Positions 34,608-43,263 of a stretch of 64,000 nt of DNA are shown here, one piece after another. Each line of letters begins with the position of its first letter. Within the stretch, counting starts at the first letter, position 1. The stretch spans positions 186,001 through 250,000 of the forward strand of contig NZ_JANQBD010000010.1 in assembly GCF_024722015.1 (NCBI RefSeq). Direction: 5' to 3'. The stretch is from Paenibacillus radicis (ex Xue et al. 2023) (lineage in GTDB: Bacteria; Bacillota; Bacilli; Paenibacillales; NBRC-103111). The translations under genes were made by a program, and so were the position numbers. The notes beneath the pieces were generated by a model that was given only the letters and a program-made list of their open reading frames with translations, did not search any database and was not told the origin of the DNA.

Positions 34608-35867
34608 TTAACGAGCAGAAGTTTCTGCGCCTTGAGCTGGTATTGGTGCTAGCTTCAGCTTGGAATCTGAGGGAAGGAATGCAGCCAGCAGACCAAGCAG
34701 CGGTAAAAAGGCGCACAGCTGAATAACGAACGTGATGCTCGTGGCATCCGCAAGCGTGCCCATCGCGGCCGAGCCGACACCGCCAAGACCAAAGGATAAG
34801 CCAAAAAATAATCCCGAAACCGTCCCAACCTTACCTGGGAGCAGCTCCTGAGCGTACACGACAATTACTGAAGAGCTGGATAAAATAATAAGACCAATCA
34901 ACACGCACAAAACAACCGACCAGAACAAGTTAGCAAAAGGCAGCAGCATGGAGAACGGCGCAGCGCCGAGTATTGAGAACCAAATCATATTTCTTCTTCC
35001 GAACCTATCGGCAAGAGGGCCCCCAAAAAAGGTTCCTACAACACCTGCGGCAAGCAAAGCGAAAATAATGAGTTGGGCACGGTCGACAGGCATGTTAAAA
35101 TTCTGGATTAAAAAGAAGGAGTAAAAACCGGTCATAGCCGACAAATAAAAGAATTTGGAAAATAAGAGCATAATGAGAACGAATAACGCGAGCAGCAAAG
35201 TACTTTTTGACAGCTGGGATGTGGAGCGTCTTGCCGTTTGTGTGGCTTTAGTGCGCTGTGACAAATGATTTTTGTACCACTTGGCTACATAGATTTGAAC
35301 CACAATAGCGACTCCTGCGGCAACAGTGAACCAAATGATTCCAAACTGGCCTAACGGTACGAAGATAAGAGCTGTAAATATAGGCGCGAGCGCCTGCCCG
35401 ATATTCCCACCCACCTGAAAAATCGATTGAGCCAAGCCTCTTCTAGGGCCAGCTGCTAAATACGCAACTCGCGATGCCTCCGGATGAAGAACGGACGAGC
35501 CTATTCCTAATAACACTACCGCTATAAGAATCTGTGGAAACGATGAGGCAAAAGCAAGGAGGACAACTCCAACCAGCGAAAAGCCAACCCCGATCGGGAG
35601 AATGTAAGGCTTGGGCCGGGCGTCGGTATATAATCCGATCAATGGCTGCAGGAAGGAGGCCGTAATATTAAGGGTAAAAGCAATCCAACCGATCTGCGCA
35701 TACGAAAGCTTCAAGGCATCATGTAAAATCGGGAACATCGCGGGAACTATAGACTGGATCGAGTCATTCAATAGATGAACTAGACTGATTGCAAAGATGA
35801 TGGAAAAAACGGTCGTTTGCGGACTGCTGATGCTATTACTGTTACTGCTGCTTGCTGAAATACTCAT
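34608..35867 (-). CDS. MFS transporter, Fsr (fosmidomycin resistance)-like
   Basis: The 419-residue protein has twelve predicted membrane helices and the early motif HLLNDSIQSIVPAMFPIL followed by IGLYTDARPKPY, typical of the Fsr-like MFS branch. Members export fosmidomycin or other small compounds. The first 15 residues are a serine-rich tail. A conserved RFGRRNMIW loop is present between helices 8 and 9. GAGGTGATCGC precedes the ATG on the minus strand. The ABC ATPase gene follows 30 bases later in the same direction. Confidence 0.85.
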   Translation of the reverse strand: MSISASSSNSNSISSPQTTVFSIIFAISLVHLLNDSIQSIVPAMFPILHDALKLSYAQIGWIAFTLNITASFLQPLIGLYTDARPKPYILPIGVGFSLVGVVLLAFASSFPQILIAVVLLGIGSSVLHPEASRVAYLAAGPRRGLAQSIFQVGGNIGQALAPIFTALIFVPLGQFGIIWFTVAAGVAIVVQIYVAKWYKNHLSQRTKATQTARRSTSQLSKSTLLLALFVLIMLLFSKFFYLSAMTGFYSFFLIQNFNMPVDRAQLIIFALLAAGVVGTFFGGPLADRFGRRNMIWFSILGAAPFSMLLPFANLFWSVVLCVLIGLIILSSSSVIVVYAQELLPGKVGTVSGLFFGLSFGLGGVGSAAMGTLADATSITFVIQLCAFLPLLGLLAAFLPSDSKLKLAPIPAQGAETSAR

Positions 35868-36061
35868 GCGATCACCTCATAAAATGTATATATAAATTTG
35901 TGTAAAAACTTCTTGGAACATCCTATCATCTGATGTTTGAAATTATGCAAGGCCACGGATAAAGATACCTCTATTCTAAAGAGGCTGATCGTCTGCGTAG
36001 ATTGTTGCTTAAACAGTTCAAGCCCTTGGGAATGACATTCGATCACAGCTGCTCCTTAGGG
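35868..36061. other. intergenic region upstream of the MFS gene
   Basis: About 190 bases hold the likely MFS promoter region on the minus strand, AT-rich near 35880-35905. I see no gene I can support here. Confidence 0.4.
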
Positions 36062-36778
36062 TCAGTTATCATCGGCAGCGTTTAAAGATTTTTTCATGCT
36101 GCTTACAGTCTCCTCCAAATTTTGAAGGGTCCAATGAACCGCTGCTGCTGCATCCTTCTTTTTAATGGCGTCATACAAATTTTCATGGTGCAGATCGTGG
36201 GAATCGTGCACAGTGCTTACCTGAACGAGTTTATCGAGAGCTTCGCGGAGTACGGTAGAGAAGGTTCGATAAAGATCGATAACAATCGAATTTTTACTGG
36301 CTGCAGCCACGGCAATGTGGAATGAAATATCCGCATTCAAATAATCATTATTGGGGCCGATCTTTAGCGCTTGAGCACGCTGATCCAAAAACTGTCGCAT
36401 TTGGGCAAGATCGTCGTCGTCCCGGCGCTCGGCGGCCAGCTTGGCGATTTCCAGCTCCAGCATACGTCTGACCTCATAAACCTCCAAAATTTCGGCGCGG
36501 CGCAGACGGTGATCCAAGGGCTCTTGAATAGTCAGATTGGTACTCAAATAAGTGCCGAAGCCCTGCTTCTTCTCCAGCAGACCTGCGTGCACCAATACCC
36601 GAACCGCTTCACGTACAGTTGAACGTCCGACTCCGAATTGCTCCATAAGCTCCGGCTCCGTTGGTATTTTTTGGCCCGGAGGGATGTCGCCGCTCGATAT
36701 TTTCTTTTGCAATTGCATCACGACTTCATCAACAAGCTTTCGCCGGCTTACATTTTGAAATGAAACCTTAGCATTCAT
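36062..36778 (-). CDS. GntR-family regulator, FadR/FCD subfamily
   Basis: The 238-residue protein has a GntR winged helix (LVDEVVMQLQKKISSGDIPPGQKIPTEPELMEQFGVGRSTVREAVRVLVHAGLLEKKQGFGTYL, about residues 14-78) and an all-helical FCD domain (about 90-230) with the metal-binding histidines in NADISFHIAVA and DHHENL-like positions. FCD regulators commonly sense sugar acids or other carboxylates. It is the last gene of a minus-strand group with a DapA-family aldolase and an enolase-superfamily enzyme, which fits sugar-acid sensing. Confidence 0.9.
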   Translation of the reverse strand: MNAKVSFQNVSRRKLVDEVVMQLQKKISSGDIPPGQKIPTEPELMEQFGVGRSTVREAVRVLVHAGLLEKKQGFGTYLSTNLTIQEPLDHRLRRAEILEVYEVRRMLELEIAKLAAERRDDDDLAQMRQFLDQRAQALKIGPNNDYLNADISFHIAVAAASKNSIVIDLYRTFSTVLREALDKLVQVSTVHDSHDLHHENLYDAIKKKDAAAAVHWTLQNLEETVSSMKKSLNAADDN

Positions 36779-36856
36779 CTGATCATCTCCTGTATATTAG
36801 GCATTACTATAACATAATAAATACACGGAAATCCAGATTTTTTTTTATTTGTAAAG

Positions 36857-36895
36857 AACCTCTGCAGCAGCATAATAAATGCTTCCGCAGAGGTT
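36857..36895. terminator. hairpin between the aldolase and GntR genes
   Basis: AACCTCTGC (36857-36865) and GCAGAGGTT (36887-36895) form a perfect 9-base stem. The T run on the minus strand is short (CTTTAC), so attenuation rather than full termination is likely. Confidence 0.5.
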
Positions 36896-36952
36896 AGGAG
36901 AAGGAAAGTATAGGTTGTTTAGCTGGACTGCCAGAGGCTGCCTGCATTTGTT

Positions 36953-37885
36953 CTATCTTGCAGCTTTAAGCTCATTCCAACGCAGCGCCAGCAGGTTAAG
37001 GTCCTTGAGTGTATCCAATGCTTCCTGACGGGTCCGTTCGTCGATAGGTGCGTTCGGATTACGGACATAGGCTGATTCGATAACGCCGCCCGCTTTCAAT
37101 ATTTCCTTGTGTACAGCCATGGCAGAGCCCGGAAGCGTACCTATTCTCAGGAAAGGAAGATATTGATAAAAGGTTCTGCGTGCCGTATCCAAATCGCCGG
37201 CTTTGAAGGCTTGGTAGATGCTCACGCACACCTCAGGGAATTCGCAAGCCGGCATCGTTCCTACAGCTCCACGACCCAGCTCCTCATAAAAGTACATAGC
37301 GTTCATTCCGCCGAATACGGTTAAGCGACCCTCCGATTGCTCCAGCACTTCAGTTACTTTGAAGGTTGTCGGCGGAGCTTCTACCTTAACGTAGGCGATG
37401 TTTTCGAATTCCTTGGACAGCCGTGCGAGCATAGCCGCCGGCATATTGACACCGCTCGCGAGAGGGGCGTCCTGAATCATGATCGGGATGGTGACGGCCT
37501 TGGCCACCGCGGCAAAATAATCGTACAGCCGCTTGCCATCCGGCTTAGCCATATAAGGCGGGAGCACCATAAGCGCATCCGCCCCTGACTTCTCCGCGCG
37601 TTTGCTTAGCTGAACCGCGACTTCTAGCCCTGTATGGCCGCTGCCGAACACGAGCGGCACCTGTCCTTTCACTTCGTCGACTACGATCTCAGCGATTCTC
37701 GCCTTTTCATCGTCCAGAAGGGTATACATTTCACTAGCCATCCCAAATAAGGCGATTCCATCCACCTTGGCATGAAGCTGGAAGCGGACAAGCTCGCGTA
37801 GACTGTTTTCATCCACGTCCCCTTGCTCTGTAAATGGTGTAGCTAAGATCGGATAAACGCCCTCTAAGGCCACTTGCTTGGTCAT
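36953..37885 (-). CDS. DapA-family aldolase or synthase
   Basis: The 310-residue TIM-barrel protein shows the family pattern GVYPILATPFTEQGDVDENSLRELV, GLEVAVQLSKRAEKSGADALMVLPPYM near residue 95 and the Schiff-base lysine in IAYVKVEAPPT near residue 170. The family covers dihydrodipicolinate synthase, N-acetylneuraminate lyase and 2-keto-3-deoxy sugar-acid aldolases. Next to an enolase-superfamily dehydratase-like gene, cleavage of a keto-deoxy sugar acid is the likely role. GGAGGAGA precedes the ATG on the minus strand; the upstream gene ends 24 bases away. Confidence 0.87.
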   Translation of the reverse strand: MTKQVALEGVYPILATPFTEQGDVDENSLRELVRFQLHAKVDGIALFGMASEMYTLLDDEKARIAEIVVDEVKGQVPLVFGSGHTGLEVAVQLSKRAEKSGADALMVLPPYMAKPDGKRLYDYFAAVAKAVTIPIMIQDAPLASGVNMPAAMLARLSKEFENIAYVKVEAPPTTFKVTEVLEQSEGRLTVFGGMNAMYFYEELGRGAVGTMPACEFPEVCVSIYQAFKAGDLDTARRTFYQYLPFLRIGTLPGSAMAVHKEILKAGGVIESAYVRNPNAPIDERTRQEALDTLKDLNLLALRWNELKAAR

Positions 37886-37909
37886 TATAAATCTCCTCCA
37901 TCAGCAGAA

Positions 37910-39064
37910 TTATATAAGTGCTCTTAATTGTTTTTCATCAATGTCCACTCCGAGACCCGGGCCTTCCGGGAGCATATAATGCCCCTGTTCGCAGACAATG
38001 GGATGGATCAGGAGCGAGTTGGCTGTACTCATGACGGTTGGTTGATATTCCAATATATACAGGTTAGGAATGGCAGCGCTAAGATGCAGCGTTGCGGCAA
38101 TGCAGATGCCTTGACCGACACTAAGATGGGGGGCGATAGGGATGTTGAAGGCTTCCGCCATATTGGCGATCTTCTTCGCTTCGGTAATGCCGGTACGTCC
38201 GATATCCGGCTGATAAATATCCGCTGCCCGTTTCAGCAGGCGATCTTTAAACTGGTAGCGGGTGCGTTTGGCTTCACCTATGGCAACAGCCATATCAAGC
38301 GCACGCGAAACTTCCGCAGTGCCTTCAACATCCTCCGGTGCAGTAGGCGCTTCCAAAAAGTCGATATCGAGCTTTTCCAGCTTTCGGCCGAGCTGGATCG
38401 CTTCGGAGACCGAATACTGCCAATGAGCGTCGATCATAAGGCGGAAGCGGGGACCTAGCGCTTCACGCATATAAGCGGCGATCTCGGCATCCTCATGCAC
38501 CCCGAATCCAAGATGCAGCTTGATTGCAGTGAAGCCCTTCGCTTTCCATTCCAGCGCCAGCTCGATTCGTTCTTCTCTTGTAGTTTTGGGAATACCGGAT
38601 ACATAGGCAGGAATCTTCCGACGGTATGCACCGCCCAACAGCTGGTAGATCGGAAGCCCAACGGACTTGCCTAATAGATCCCACAACGCGACATCGACTG
38701 CGGTAATAGCATCTACCATAAAGCCTGTGAAGTAGCCGCGTTCCCGCATAGAATCATACAAGCAGCTCCAAATGACGTCGATATCCCTGGCATCCCTTCC
38801 AATTAGCAGCGAAGTGAACAGCCGTTCGATAATGGCTCCGGTAATTTCCGGACCTACGGGAGCGAGTGCTTCACCCCAGCCGTAAATTCCGCTTTCCGTA
38901 GTTATCTTCACGAGCAGTGTTTCCAGATTGCGGGAGTAGATGGAGCGATACTCGGGACGAATATAGTAATCGCTCTCACTGGACATTCCTGCGGGGCTGC
39001 TTCCTAAGTAGACGGGACCGTTCTTAACCTTTAACGGAAACACCTCGACGCTTTTAATATTCAT
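37910..39064 (-). CDS. mandelate racemase/enolase-superfamily enzyme 1, probable sugar-acid dehydratase
   Basis: The 384-residue protein has the metal ligands of the enolase superfamily in RLMIDAHWQYS (Asp), DFLEAPTAPED (Glu) and AIGEAKRT (Glu), plus the Asp-His dyad of the mandelate racemase subgroup in QPDIGRTG and APHLSVGQG. The second-strand base reads AIKLH, a K-x-H rather than the usual K-x-K. The ATG (complement of 39062-39064) follows GGTGAG; a longer frame to 39205 runs through AT-rich intergenic DNA and is not credible. It is divergent from an IclR gene. Confidence 0.87.
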   Translation of the reverse strand: MNIKSVEVFPLKVKNGPVYLGSSPAGMSSESDYYIRPEYRSIYSRNLETLLVKITTESGIYGWGEALAPVGPEITGAIIERLFTSLLIGRDARDIDVIWSCLYDSMRERGYFTGFMVDAITAVDVALWDLLGKSVGLPIYQLLGGAYRRKIPAYVSGIPKTTREERIELALEWKAKGFTAIKLHLGFGVHEDAEIAAYMREALGPRFRLMIDAHWQYSVSEAIQLGRKLEKLDIDFLEAPTAPEDVEGTAEVSRALDMAVAIGEAKRTRYQFKDRLLKRAADIYQPDIGRTGITEAKKIANMAEAFNIPIAPHLSVGQGICIAATLHLSAAIPNLYILEYQPTVMSTANSLLIHPIVCEQGHYMLPEGPGLGVDIDEKQLRALI

Positions 39065-39143
39065 TGACTCACCACTTTTCCAAGTAAATTTGAATATGTA
39101 TTTCGTAATATGCAAGTAGATTGTATAATATGATAATATATAT

Positions 39144-39175
39144 TTCAATATTAATATATAATTCATTATATTGAA
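39144..39175. promoter_or_regulatory. inverted repeat between divergent sugar-acid genes
   Basis: TTCAATAT (39144-39151) and ATATTGAA (39168-39175) form a perfect inverted repeat with 16 bases between, in a very AT-rich region shared by both divergent promoters. It may be the operator of the IclR protein encoded beside it. Confidence 0.4.
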
Positions 39176-39246
39176 TACGGCATTTATTGATAATACAATG
39201 GACACACATAGATAATCTGTTGTTTAGACACGAGAGGGTGGACGTA

Positions 39247-40056
39247 TTGAAAAAAGAGGAAGAAAAAGAGCAGGCGCAAACGGCAACTATGCTGACGCAA
39301 AGCGTGACGAGGGCGTTGGCGATATTATCATGCTTCTCCGATGAGCAGCCAGAGCTAAGAGGAATCGATTTTGCCAAGAAGCTGAATTTAACCCAGAGCA
39401 ACGTATCGAGATTGCTTACTACAATGGTTACACTGGGGTATGTGGAGAAGGATGAGATAACCGGCTTTTACCGTTTGGGGACGGCGATCATATCGCTCGG
39501 AGGCATTGCGCTTAACCACTATGAAATCCGCAAGCAAGCATTGCCCGAGCTGCATGACCTGGAAAAAAGACTTGGCCTGGGTGCTAATCTGGCTATTTTG
39601 AACGGATGCCATATGTTTTATTTGGCTCATGTCGACAGTCATAAATCTCCACGAATGTATACGCTGATTGGCCGCAAAAATCCGCTGCACTGCACGGGAA
39701 TCGGCAAGGTGCTGCTCGCTTATCAGGATAGTGAGAAGGTGACGGCGCTGCTTGATGAAGCGGGAATGGAGGGGTATACAGACAAAACCATAGTCCTTCA
39801 AGAACAATTAGTGCAACAGCTGGAGCTGGTTCGCAAGAGAGGTTACGCAACTGAGAATGAGGAGCTGGCCCTCGGGCGAGCTTGTTTAGCTGCACCTGTA
39901 AAGGGCCGCAACGGGAAGGTTATAGGAGGCGTCAGTCTCTCAGGTCCATTATCCGAGATTAACCTTCCGCAAAGGGAAAGTGAGCTGGCTTCCATTCTGA
40001 TTGAGGCGACGGATCGGATTTCAATGAAGATGGGGTATATTACGGCTAGCTATTAA
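39247..40056 (+). CDS. IclR-family regulator of the sugar-acid cluster
   Basis: From TTG at 39247 (GAGAGGGTG at 39232-39240) the product is 269 residues; an in-frame GTG at 39238 is an alternative. The winged helix (TQSVTRALAILSCFSDEQPELRGIDFAKKLNLTQSNVSRLLTTMVTLGYV) and the ligand domain (IGRKNPLHCTGIGKVLLAYQDSEKV; RGYATENEELALGRACLAAPV) are typical. It lies between divergent enzyme genes and probably controls both directions. Confidence 0.88.
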   Translation: MKKEEEKEQAQTATMLTQSVTRALAILSCFSDEQPELRGIDFAKKLNLTQSNVSRLLTTMVTLGYVEKDEITGFYRLGTAIISLGGIALNHYEIRKQALPELHDLEKRLGLGANLAILNGCHMFYLAHVDSHKSPRMYTLIGRKNPLHCTGIGKVLLAYQDSEKVTALLDEAGMEGYTDKTIVLQEQLVQQLELVRKRGYATENEELALGRACLAAPVKGRNGKVIGGVSLSGPLSEINLPQRESELASILIEATDRISMKMGYITASY

Positions 40057-40473
40057 TAGCTAATTGCTCGGATTAGGAGGGGGATTGGCAGCTTATGCAT
40101 CCAATTTATGCGATTTTTCCTGTGCTTCATTACAGATTGAATATTCGAATTGATAGTGTTTCCAGTCATCTCTGTTCCCCCATTCCTTGTTGATAAACGT
40201 ATTATAGGGTAGGGGGATTTTTAACGGAATTAAATATTCAAATCAAATTGTTTAAAAATTAACACGGATTAGGAAGCAGAGGTTCTCAAAGTGTGTGTTC
40301 AAAAAGCTAACTTTACAAGGTCGAGTAGGCTGCAAGAACCTAAAATATTGTACTAACTGCAATAAATATTGAAGCTTCTCCTTATTTTTCTGAGATATAC
40401 TGAGCTCGACTACAGCTATAAGGCTATTCAGGGGGCGGCCGGGGCTCCCTTATCACTGGAGCGAGGCGATTGT
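40057..40473. other. 417-base gap upstream of the SDR gene
   Basis: No credible open frame or terminator is visible. A palindrome TAGCTATTAATAGCTA covers the IclR stop at its left edge. The promoter of the SDR and enolase-type genes is probably here, but I cannot point to convincing -35 and -10 boxes. Confidence 0.4.
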
Positions 40474-41292
40474 ATGAGACTGGAAGGGAAGACGGCTTTA
40501 ATTACCGGGGGAGCAAAAGGAATCGGCAAAGGCATTGTAGCTCGTTTTGCTGAGGAGGGCGCTCATCTTATTTTTGCCGACATGGATCAGGTTGAGGGAG
40601 TGGAGACAGCGCGGAAGATTAGGCAGCAGGGAGGGAGTGTCGAATTCAAGCAGATGGATGTATGCAGTGAAGAGCAGGTTAGAGCACTGGTATCCACGCT
40701 GCCCAAGCTCGATATACTCGTTAATAACGTAGGATGGACGGGAGGAAAAGCTGCTGTTGACCAATTGGACTTTGACCATTGGCATCGCGTCCTGGACATT
40801 AATCTGACTTCCGTGTTTCTTATGTGTAAATATGCGGTCCCTTTGTTGAAGCAATCGCGTTCGGCGAGTATCGTCAATATTGCTTCTGTTAACGCTTACA
40901 CAATGGTACCTGCCTTGTCAGCGTACAGTGCATCCAAAGGAGGTGTACTCGCCTTGACCAAGCAGCTTGCTGTCGAGTGTGCGCCTATAGGCATCCGAGT
41001 GAACAGCGTCTCCCCAAGCCTGACGTTCAGGGAGAAGGGTGCCTCGCCTGCCGCTTCCGATATATCATTGGATTGCTATCCGCTTGGCCGCTTCGGTACG
41101 GCGAAGGATGTTGCCAATGCCGTGTTGTTTATGGCTTCGGATGAAGCGGCCTTTATTACAGGGCAAGACCTGCTAGTGGATGGAGGGATGACGTCACAAT
41201 CCGTTTCTGCGGTCGTAAGGGATGACTTGCGGGCGGGTTGGAAGCCGGGAAGCTATAGGCTGCTGCCTGATCTTACAGATGAAAAGGGATAA
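40474..41292 (+). CDS. short-chain dehydrogenase/reductase
   Basis: The 272-residue protein has the NAD(P) site TGGAKGIGKGI near residue 12, VNNVGWTGG near residue 86, the catalytic serine in IVNIASVNAY and Y-SASK in LSAYSASKGGVLALTKQLAVE. The ATG at 40474 is preceded by GAGCGAGG; the frame continues upstream to 40369 without a ribosome site. Between a sugar-acid regulator and a second enolase-superfamily gene, it could oxidise a sugar to its lactone or a sugar-acid intermediate. This is inference from context. Confidence 0.87.
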   Translation: MRLEGKTALITGGAKGIGKGIVARFAEEGAHLIFADMDQVEGVETARKIRQQGGSVEFKQMDVCSEEQVRALVSTLPKLDILVNNVGWTGGKAAVDQLDFDHWHRVLDINLTSVFLMCKYAVPLLKQSRSASIVNIASVNAYTMVPALSAYSASKGGVLALTKQLAVECAPIGIRVNSVSPSLTFREKGASPAASDISLDCYPLGRFGTAKDVANAVLFMASDEAAFITGQDLLVDGGMTSQSVSAVVRDDLRAGWKPGSYRLLPDLTDEKG

Positions 41293-41380
41293 GGCCCAGA
41301 CGGGGGATATGAATTATATATAACTTCAAGGAAAGATAGATGTTGCTGTCAATCAATCAATGGATGGAGGTCCATTCCGC

Positions 41381-42562
41381 ATGAAAATTACGAAGGTTGA
41401 AGTGTTTATCGTCAAAATTCCAACTCCCAAGGTAGCTTCTCCCAATACCAAGCGTTACATAACCGAAGATTATTATATTAATGAAGGGCGCCGCTCCTGC
41501 ATTTATTCGGATAAGGTGGAGACTATCTTCATCAAAGTTTCTACCGATGAGGGGATTGAGGGCTGGGGCGAGCTGCTTGCTCCAACGAACCCCGAAGTGG
41601 CGGCGGCTGTCATTAGAGGCCATCTGGCCCCATTGGTTCTCGGAGAGAATCCGATGGCAACCCAATATTTGTGGGATAAAATGCTGGATACCTTGCGCGA
41701 GCGAGGCTACACCGGCGGATATTTGGTCGATGCGATGGCAGGGCTGGATGTAGCCTTTTGGGATATCAAAGGCAAGGCATTCGGACTGCCTGTTTATATG
41801 CTGCTGGGAGGGCAATACCGCGACAAGCTGCGGAGCTACTGCTCCAGCGTGCCGGGGAGAACGACCGAGGAACGGCTCGAAAGCGTGGACCGGATTATGG
41901 AGGATGGCTACGATGCTATTAAAATTCATACATTTGGCAAAGGAAAAACAGCTGATCTGGAGCTGCTGTCGGCCATTCGCCGAAAGTATGATTCAAGCCA
42001 GCTGGATTTAATGTTGGACGGTCATGGGAAATATACCCATTCAGAAGCCTTTTCGCTTGGTCGTGCACTGGGAGAGCTTGACCTGTTATTTTTTGAGACA
42101 CCGCTGACCTTCGAGGATATTAAAGGGCATCGGAAGCTGGCGGACGCTATTGATACCGCTATCGCCGTTGGGGAGCCGCTGCGTACTATTTATACGTTCA
42201 GGGATTGGATTACGGAGGGAGCGCTTGAGGTGGCACAGCCGGATCTGGGCCGCAACGGTATTACAGAAATGATGCGAATCGCCCATTTGGCGGAAGCTCA
42301 TCATCTGTCCTTTGCACCGCATCTTAGTGTGCATCAGGCAGTAGGTGTAGCTGCCTCGGTGCATGTATCTGCCGCTATCTCCAACTTCCTGATCTTCGAA
42401 TATCAGCCTAATTCGTTGAGGGCATCCGAGCAGTACTCCAGCGCGTCGTTCAAGCTGGAACAGGGAGCTATTAAGGTGCCAAACGACCCGGGTCTGGGTG
42501 TGGAAATCAATGAGCTGGAGCTGCGTAAGTTTGTGACGGAATATGTGGAGATTAAAGCTTAG
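41381..42562 (+). CDS. mandelate racemase/enolase-superfamily enzyme 2, probable sugar-acid dehydratase
   Basis: The 393-residue paralogue of the protein at 37910 shares its N-terminal DYYI-N/R pattern and all key positions: AIKIH (K-x-H), LMLDGHGKYT (Asp), FFETPLTFED (Glu), AVGEPLRT (Glu), QPDLGRNG (Asp) and APHLSVHQA (His). ATG at 41381 has GGAGG ten bases upstream. The family includes dehydratases of L-fuconate, rhamnonate, galactonate and mannonate. The two copies suggest two substrates or two steps of related sugar acids. Confidence 0.87.
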   Translation: MKITKVEVFIVKIPTPKVASPNTKRYITEDYYINEGRRSCIYSDKVETIFIKVSTDEGIEGWGELLAPTNPEVAAAVIRGHLAPLVLGENPMATQYLWDKMLDTLRERGYTGGYLVDAMAGLDVAFWDIKGKAFGLPVYMLLGGQYRDKLRSYCSSVPGRTTEERLESVDRIMEDGYDAIKIHTFGKGKTADLELLSAIRRKYDSSQLDLMLDGHGKYTHSEAFSLGRALGELDLLFFETPLTFEDIKGHRKLADAIDTAIAVGEPLRTIYTFRDWITEGALEVAQPDLGRNGITEMMRIAHLAEAHHLSFAPHLSVHQAVGVAASVHVSAAISNFLIFEYQPNSLRASEQYSSASFKLEQGAIKVPNDPGLGVEINELELRKFVTEYVEIKA

Positions 42563-42573
42563 CAGCTTTTTTT
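42554..42573 (+). terminator. terminator overlapping the stop of enzyme 2
   Basis: AAAGCT (42554-42559), loop TAGC containing the stop codon, AGCTTT (42564-42569) and TTTT. Confidence 0.7.
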
Positions 42574-42607
42574 GCAACATCTCTGAATAATAAGGCAGCG
42601 AAGTAGT

Positions 42608-42613
42608 TATAAT
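42608..42613 (+). promoter_or_regulatory. -10 box before the candidate structured RNA
   Basis: A perfect TATAAT lies 6 bases before the closing stem of the RNA candidate. The -35 is poor (GAATAA at the 17-base distance), so activity is uncertain. Confidence 0.4.
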
Positions 42614-42618
42614 ATGAT

Positions 42619-42843
42619 TCGACGGTGAAACGAGAGGTGTGGTTCCGTTGGGCGATCTAACGAGCAATACTAGGGAAGTTGTTAGAATCTAAATAGAAGC
42701 GAGGGGATGTGCCGCAGAGACGTTATTGTAGTACCTTATACTGCATAGTGTTTAATTGTGGTTAGACCTAAGATTCCAAGAGGTTCAAGACAGTAGTACC
42801 AAATCAATTCACCGTCGAGAAGGACTCCGTGAGGAGTCCTTTG
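42619..42843 (+). ncRNA. candidate structured noncoding RNA, about 225 nucleotides
   Basis: TCGACGGTGAA (42619-42629) is exactly complementary to TTCACCGTCGA (42808-42818), 178 bases later, and would close a long domain. Inside, GATCTAAC (about 42654-42661) can pair with GTTAGAATC (about 42681-42689) with one bulge. Immediately after the closing stem comes a terminator hairpin (AGGACTCC, GTGA, GGAGTCCT, 42821-42840). A TATAAT box sits at the right distance upstream to start transcription at the base of the stem. No open frame with a ribosome site fits the interval. I do not recognise it as a riboswitch or as 6S, SRP or RNase P RNA. Confidence 0.5.
42821..42843 (+). terminator. terminator of the structured RNA
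   Basis: AGGACTCC (42821-42828), loop GTGA, GGAGTCCT (42833-42840), then TTGC. Strong stem, short T run. Confidence 0.65.
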
Positions 42844-42844
42844 C

Positions 42845-42924
42845 TTATAATATGTGATGAACTATTCTGATATTGTAAGCAATCTGCCGCTAAACATAAT
42901 TGTATCTTCATCGAGAGGCTTCGA
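42845..42924 (+). repeat. dispersed repeat, copy A
   Basis: The stretch from TCTGATATTGTAAG to GTATCTTCATCGAGAGGCTTCGA parallels copy C at 44378-44490 over most of its length, including CCGCT-x-AACA and the ATCTTCATCGAGA core. Confidence 0.6.
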
Positions 42925-42985
42925 GGGCTTCGATCCTAAACTTTGCTAATTTTATCATGTTCCATAATCAGGGAGGGTTCAATAG

Positions 42986-43120
42986 ATGGATAACAGCAGC
43001 ACACATGATTTTGTGGAGAAAGTGCATGATACACAGGAGAAGGCTGAGAAAAACAAAAAGCATCAAAAAGAGAATCCAGGCAATAAATTGCCCGGTAAGC
43101 AGCACAGTACTAACAAATAA
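42986..43120 (+). CDS. 44-residue lysine-rich small protein, DUF4023-like
   Basis: AGGGAGGG at 42971-42978 precedes an ATG that opens 44 codons. The peptide begins MDNSSTHDFVEKVHDTQEKA and ends KLPGKQHSTNK; it is strongly charged with many Lys and Asn. It resembles the short DUF4023-type proteins common in Paenibacillus and relatives, although I cannot confirm this without a search. Codon pattern, ribosome site and a following terminator support a real gene. No function is known. Confidence 0.7.
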   Translation: MDNSSTHDFVEKVHDTQEKAEKNKKHQKENPGNKLPGKQHSTNK

Positions 43121-43210
43121 TTAATAAACCGCGACGGAGTAAAGGGGCTAGGCTGTCCGATAATTACTTATTGGTAGTTACAGCCTAAACTTTATCCGTA
43201 ATTTGGTTGA

Positions 43211-43261
43211 AAAAGAACCTTCAGTTTCCACTTTTATAGTGGGGTTGAAGGTTCTTTTGTT
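43211..43261 (+). terminator. strong terminator after the small protein gene
   Basis: AAAAGAACCTTCA (43211-43223) pairs with TGAAGGTTCTTTT (43246-43258), inner CCAC/GTGG also pairs, and TTTG follows. Confidence 0.85.
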
Positions 43262-43263
43262 TA

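Noticed and set aside
39065..39205. N-terminal extension of the first enolase-superfamily enzyme
   Set aside because: The added 47 residues are Ile/Tyr-rich translation of AT-rich promoter DNA; the ATG at 39064 has a ribosome site and gives the family N-terminus.
36062..42562. D-galactonate or rhamnonate pathway named outright
   Set aside because: The enzymes fit several sugar-acid pathways equally; nothing in the sequence fixes the sugar, so no specific pathway is claimed.
42740..42800. preQ1-type riboswitch suggested by AGAGGTTC
   Set aside because: The short match lacks the partner CCTC segment and the A-rich tail needed for the preQ1 fold; it is treated as part of the unassigned structured RNA.
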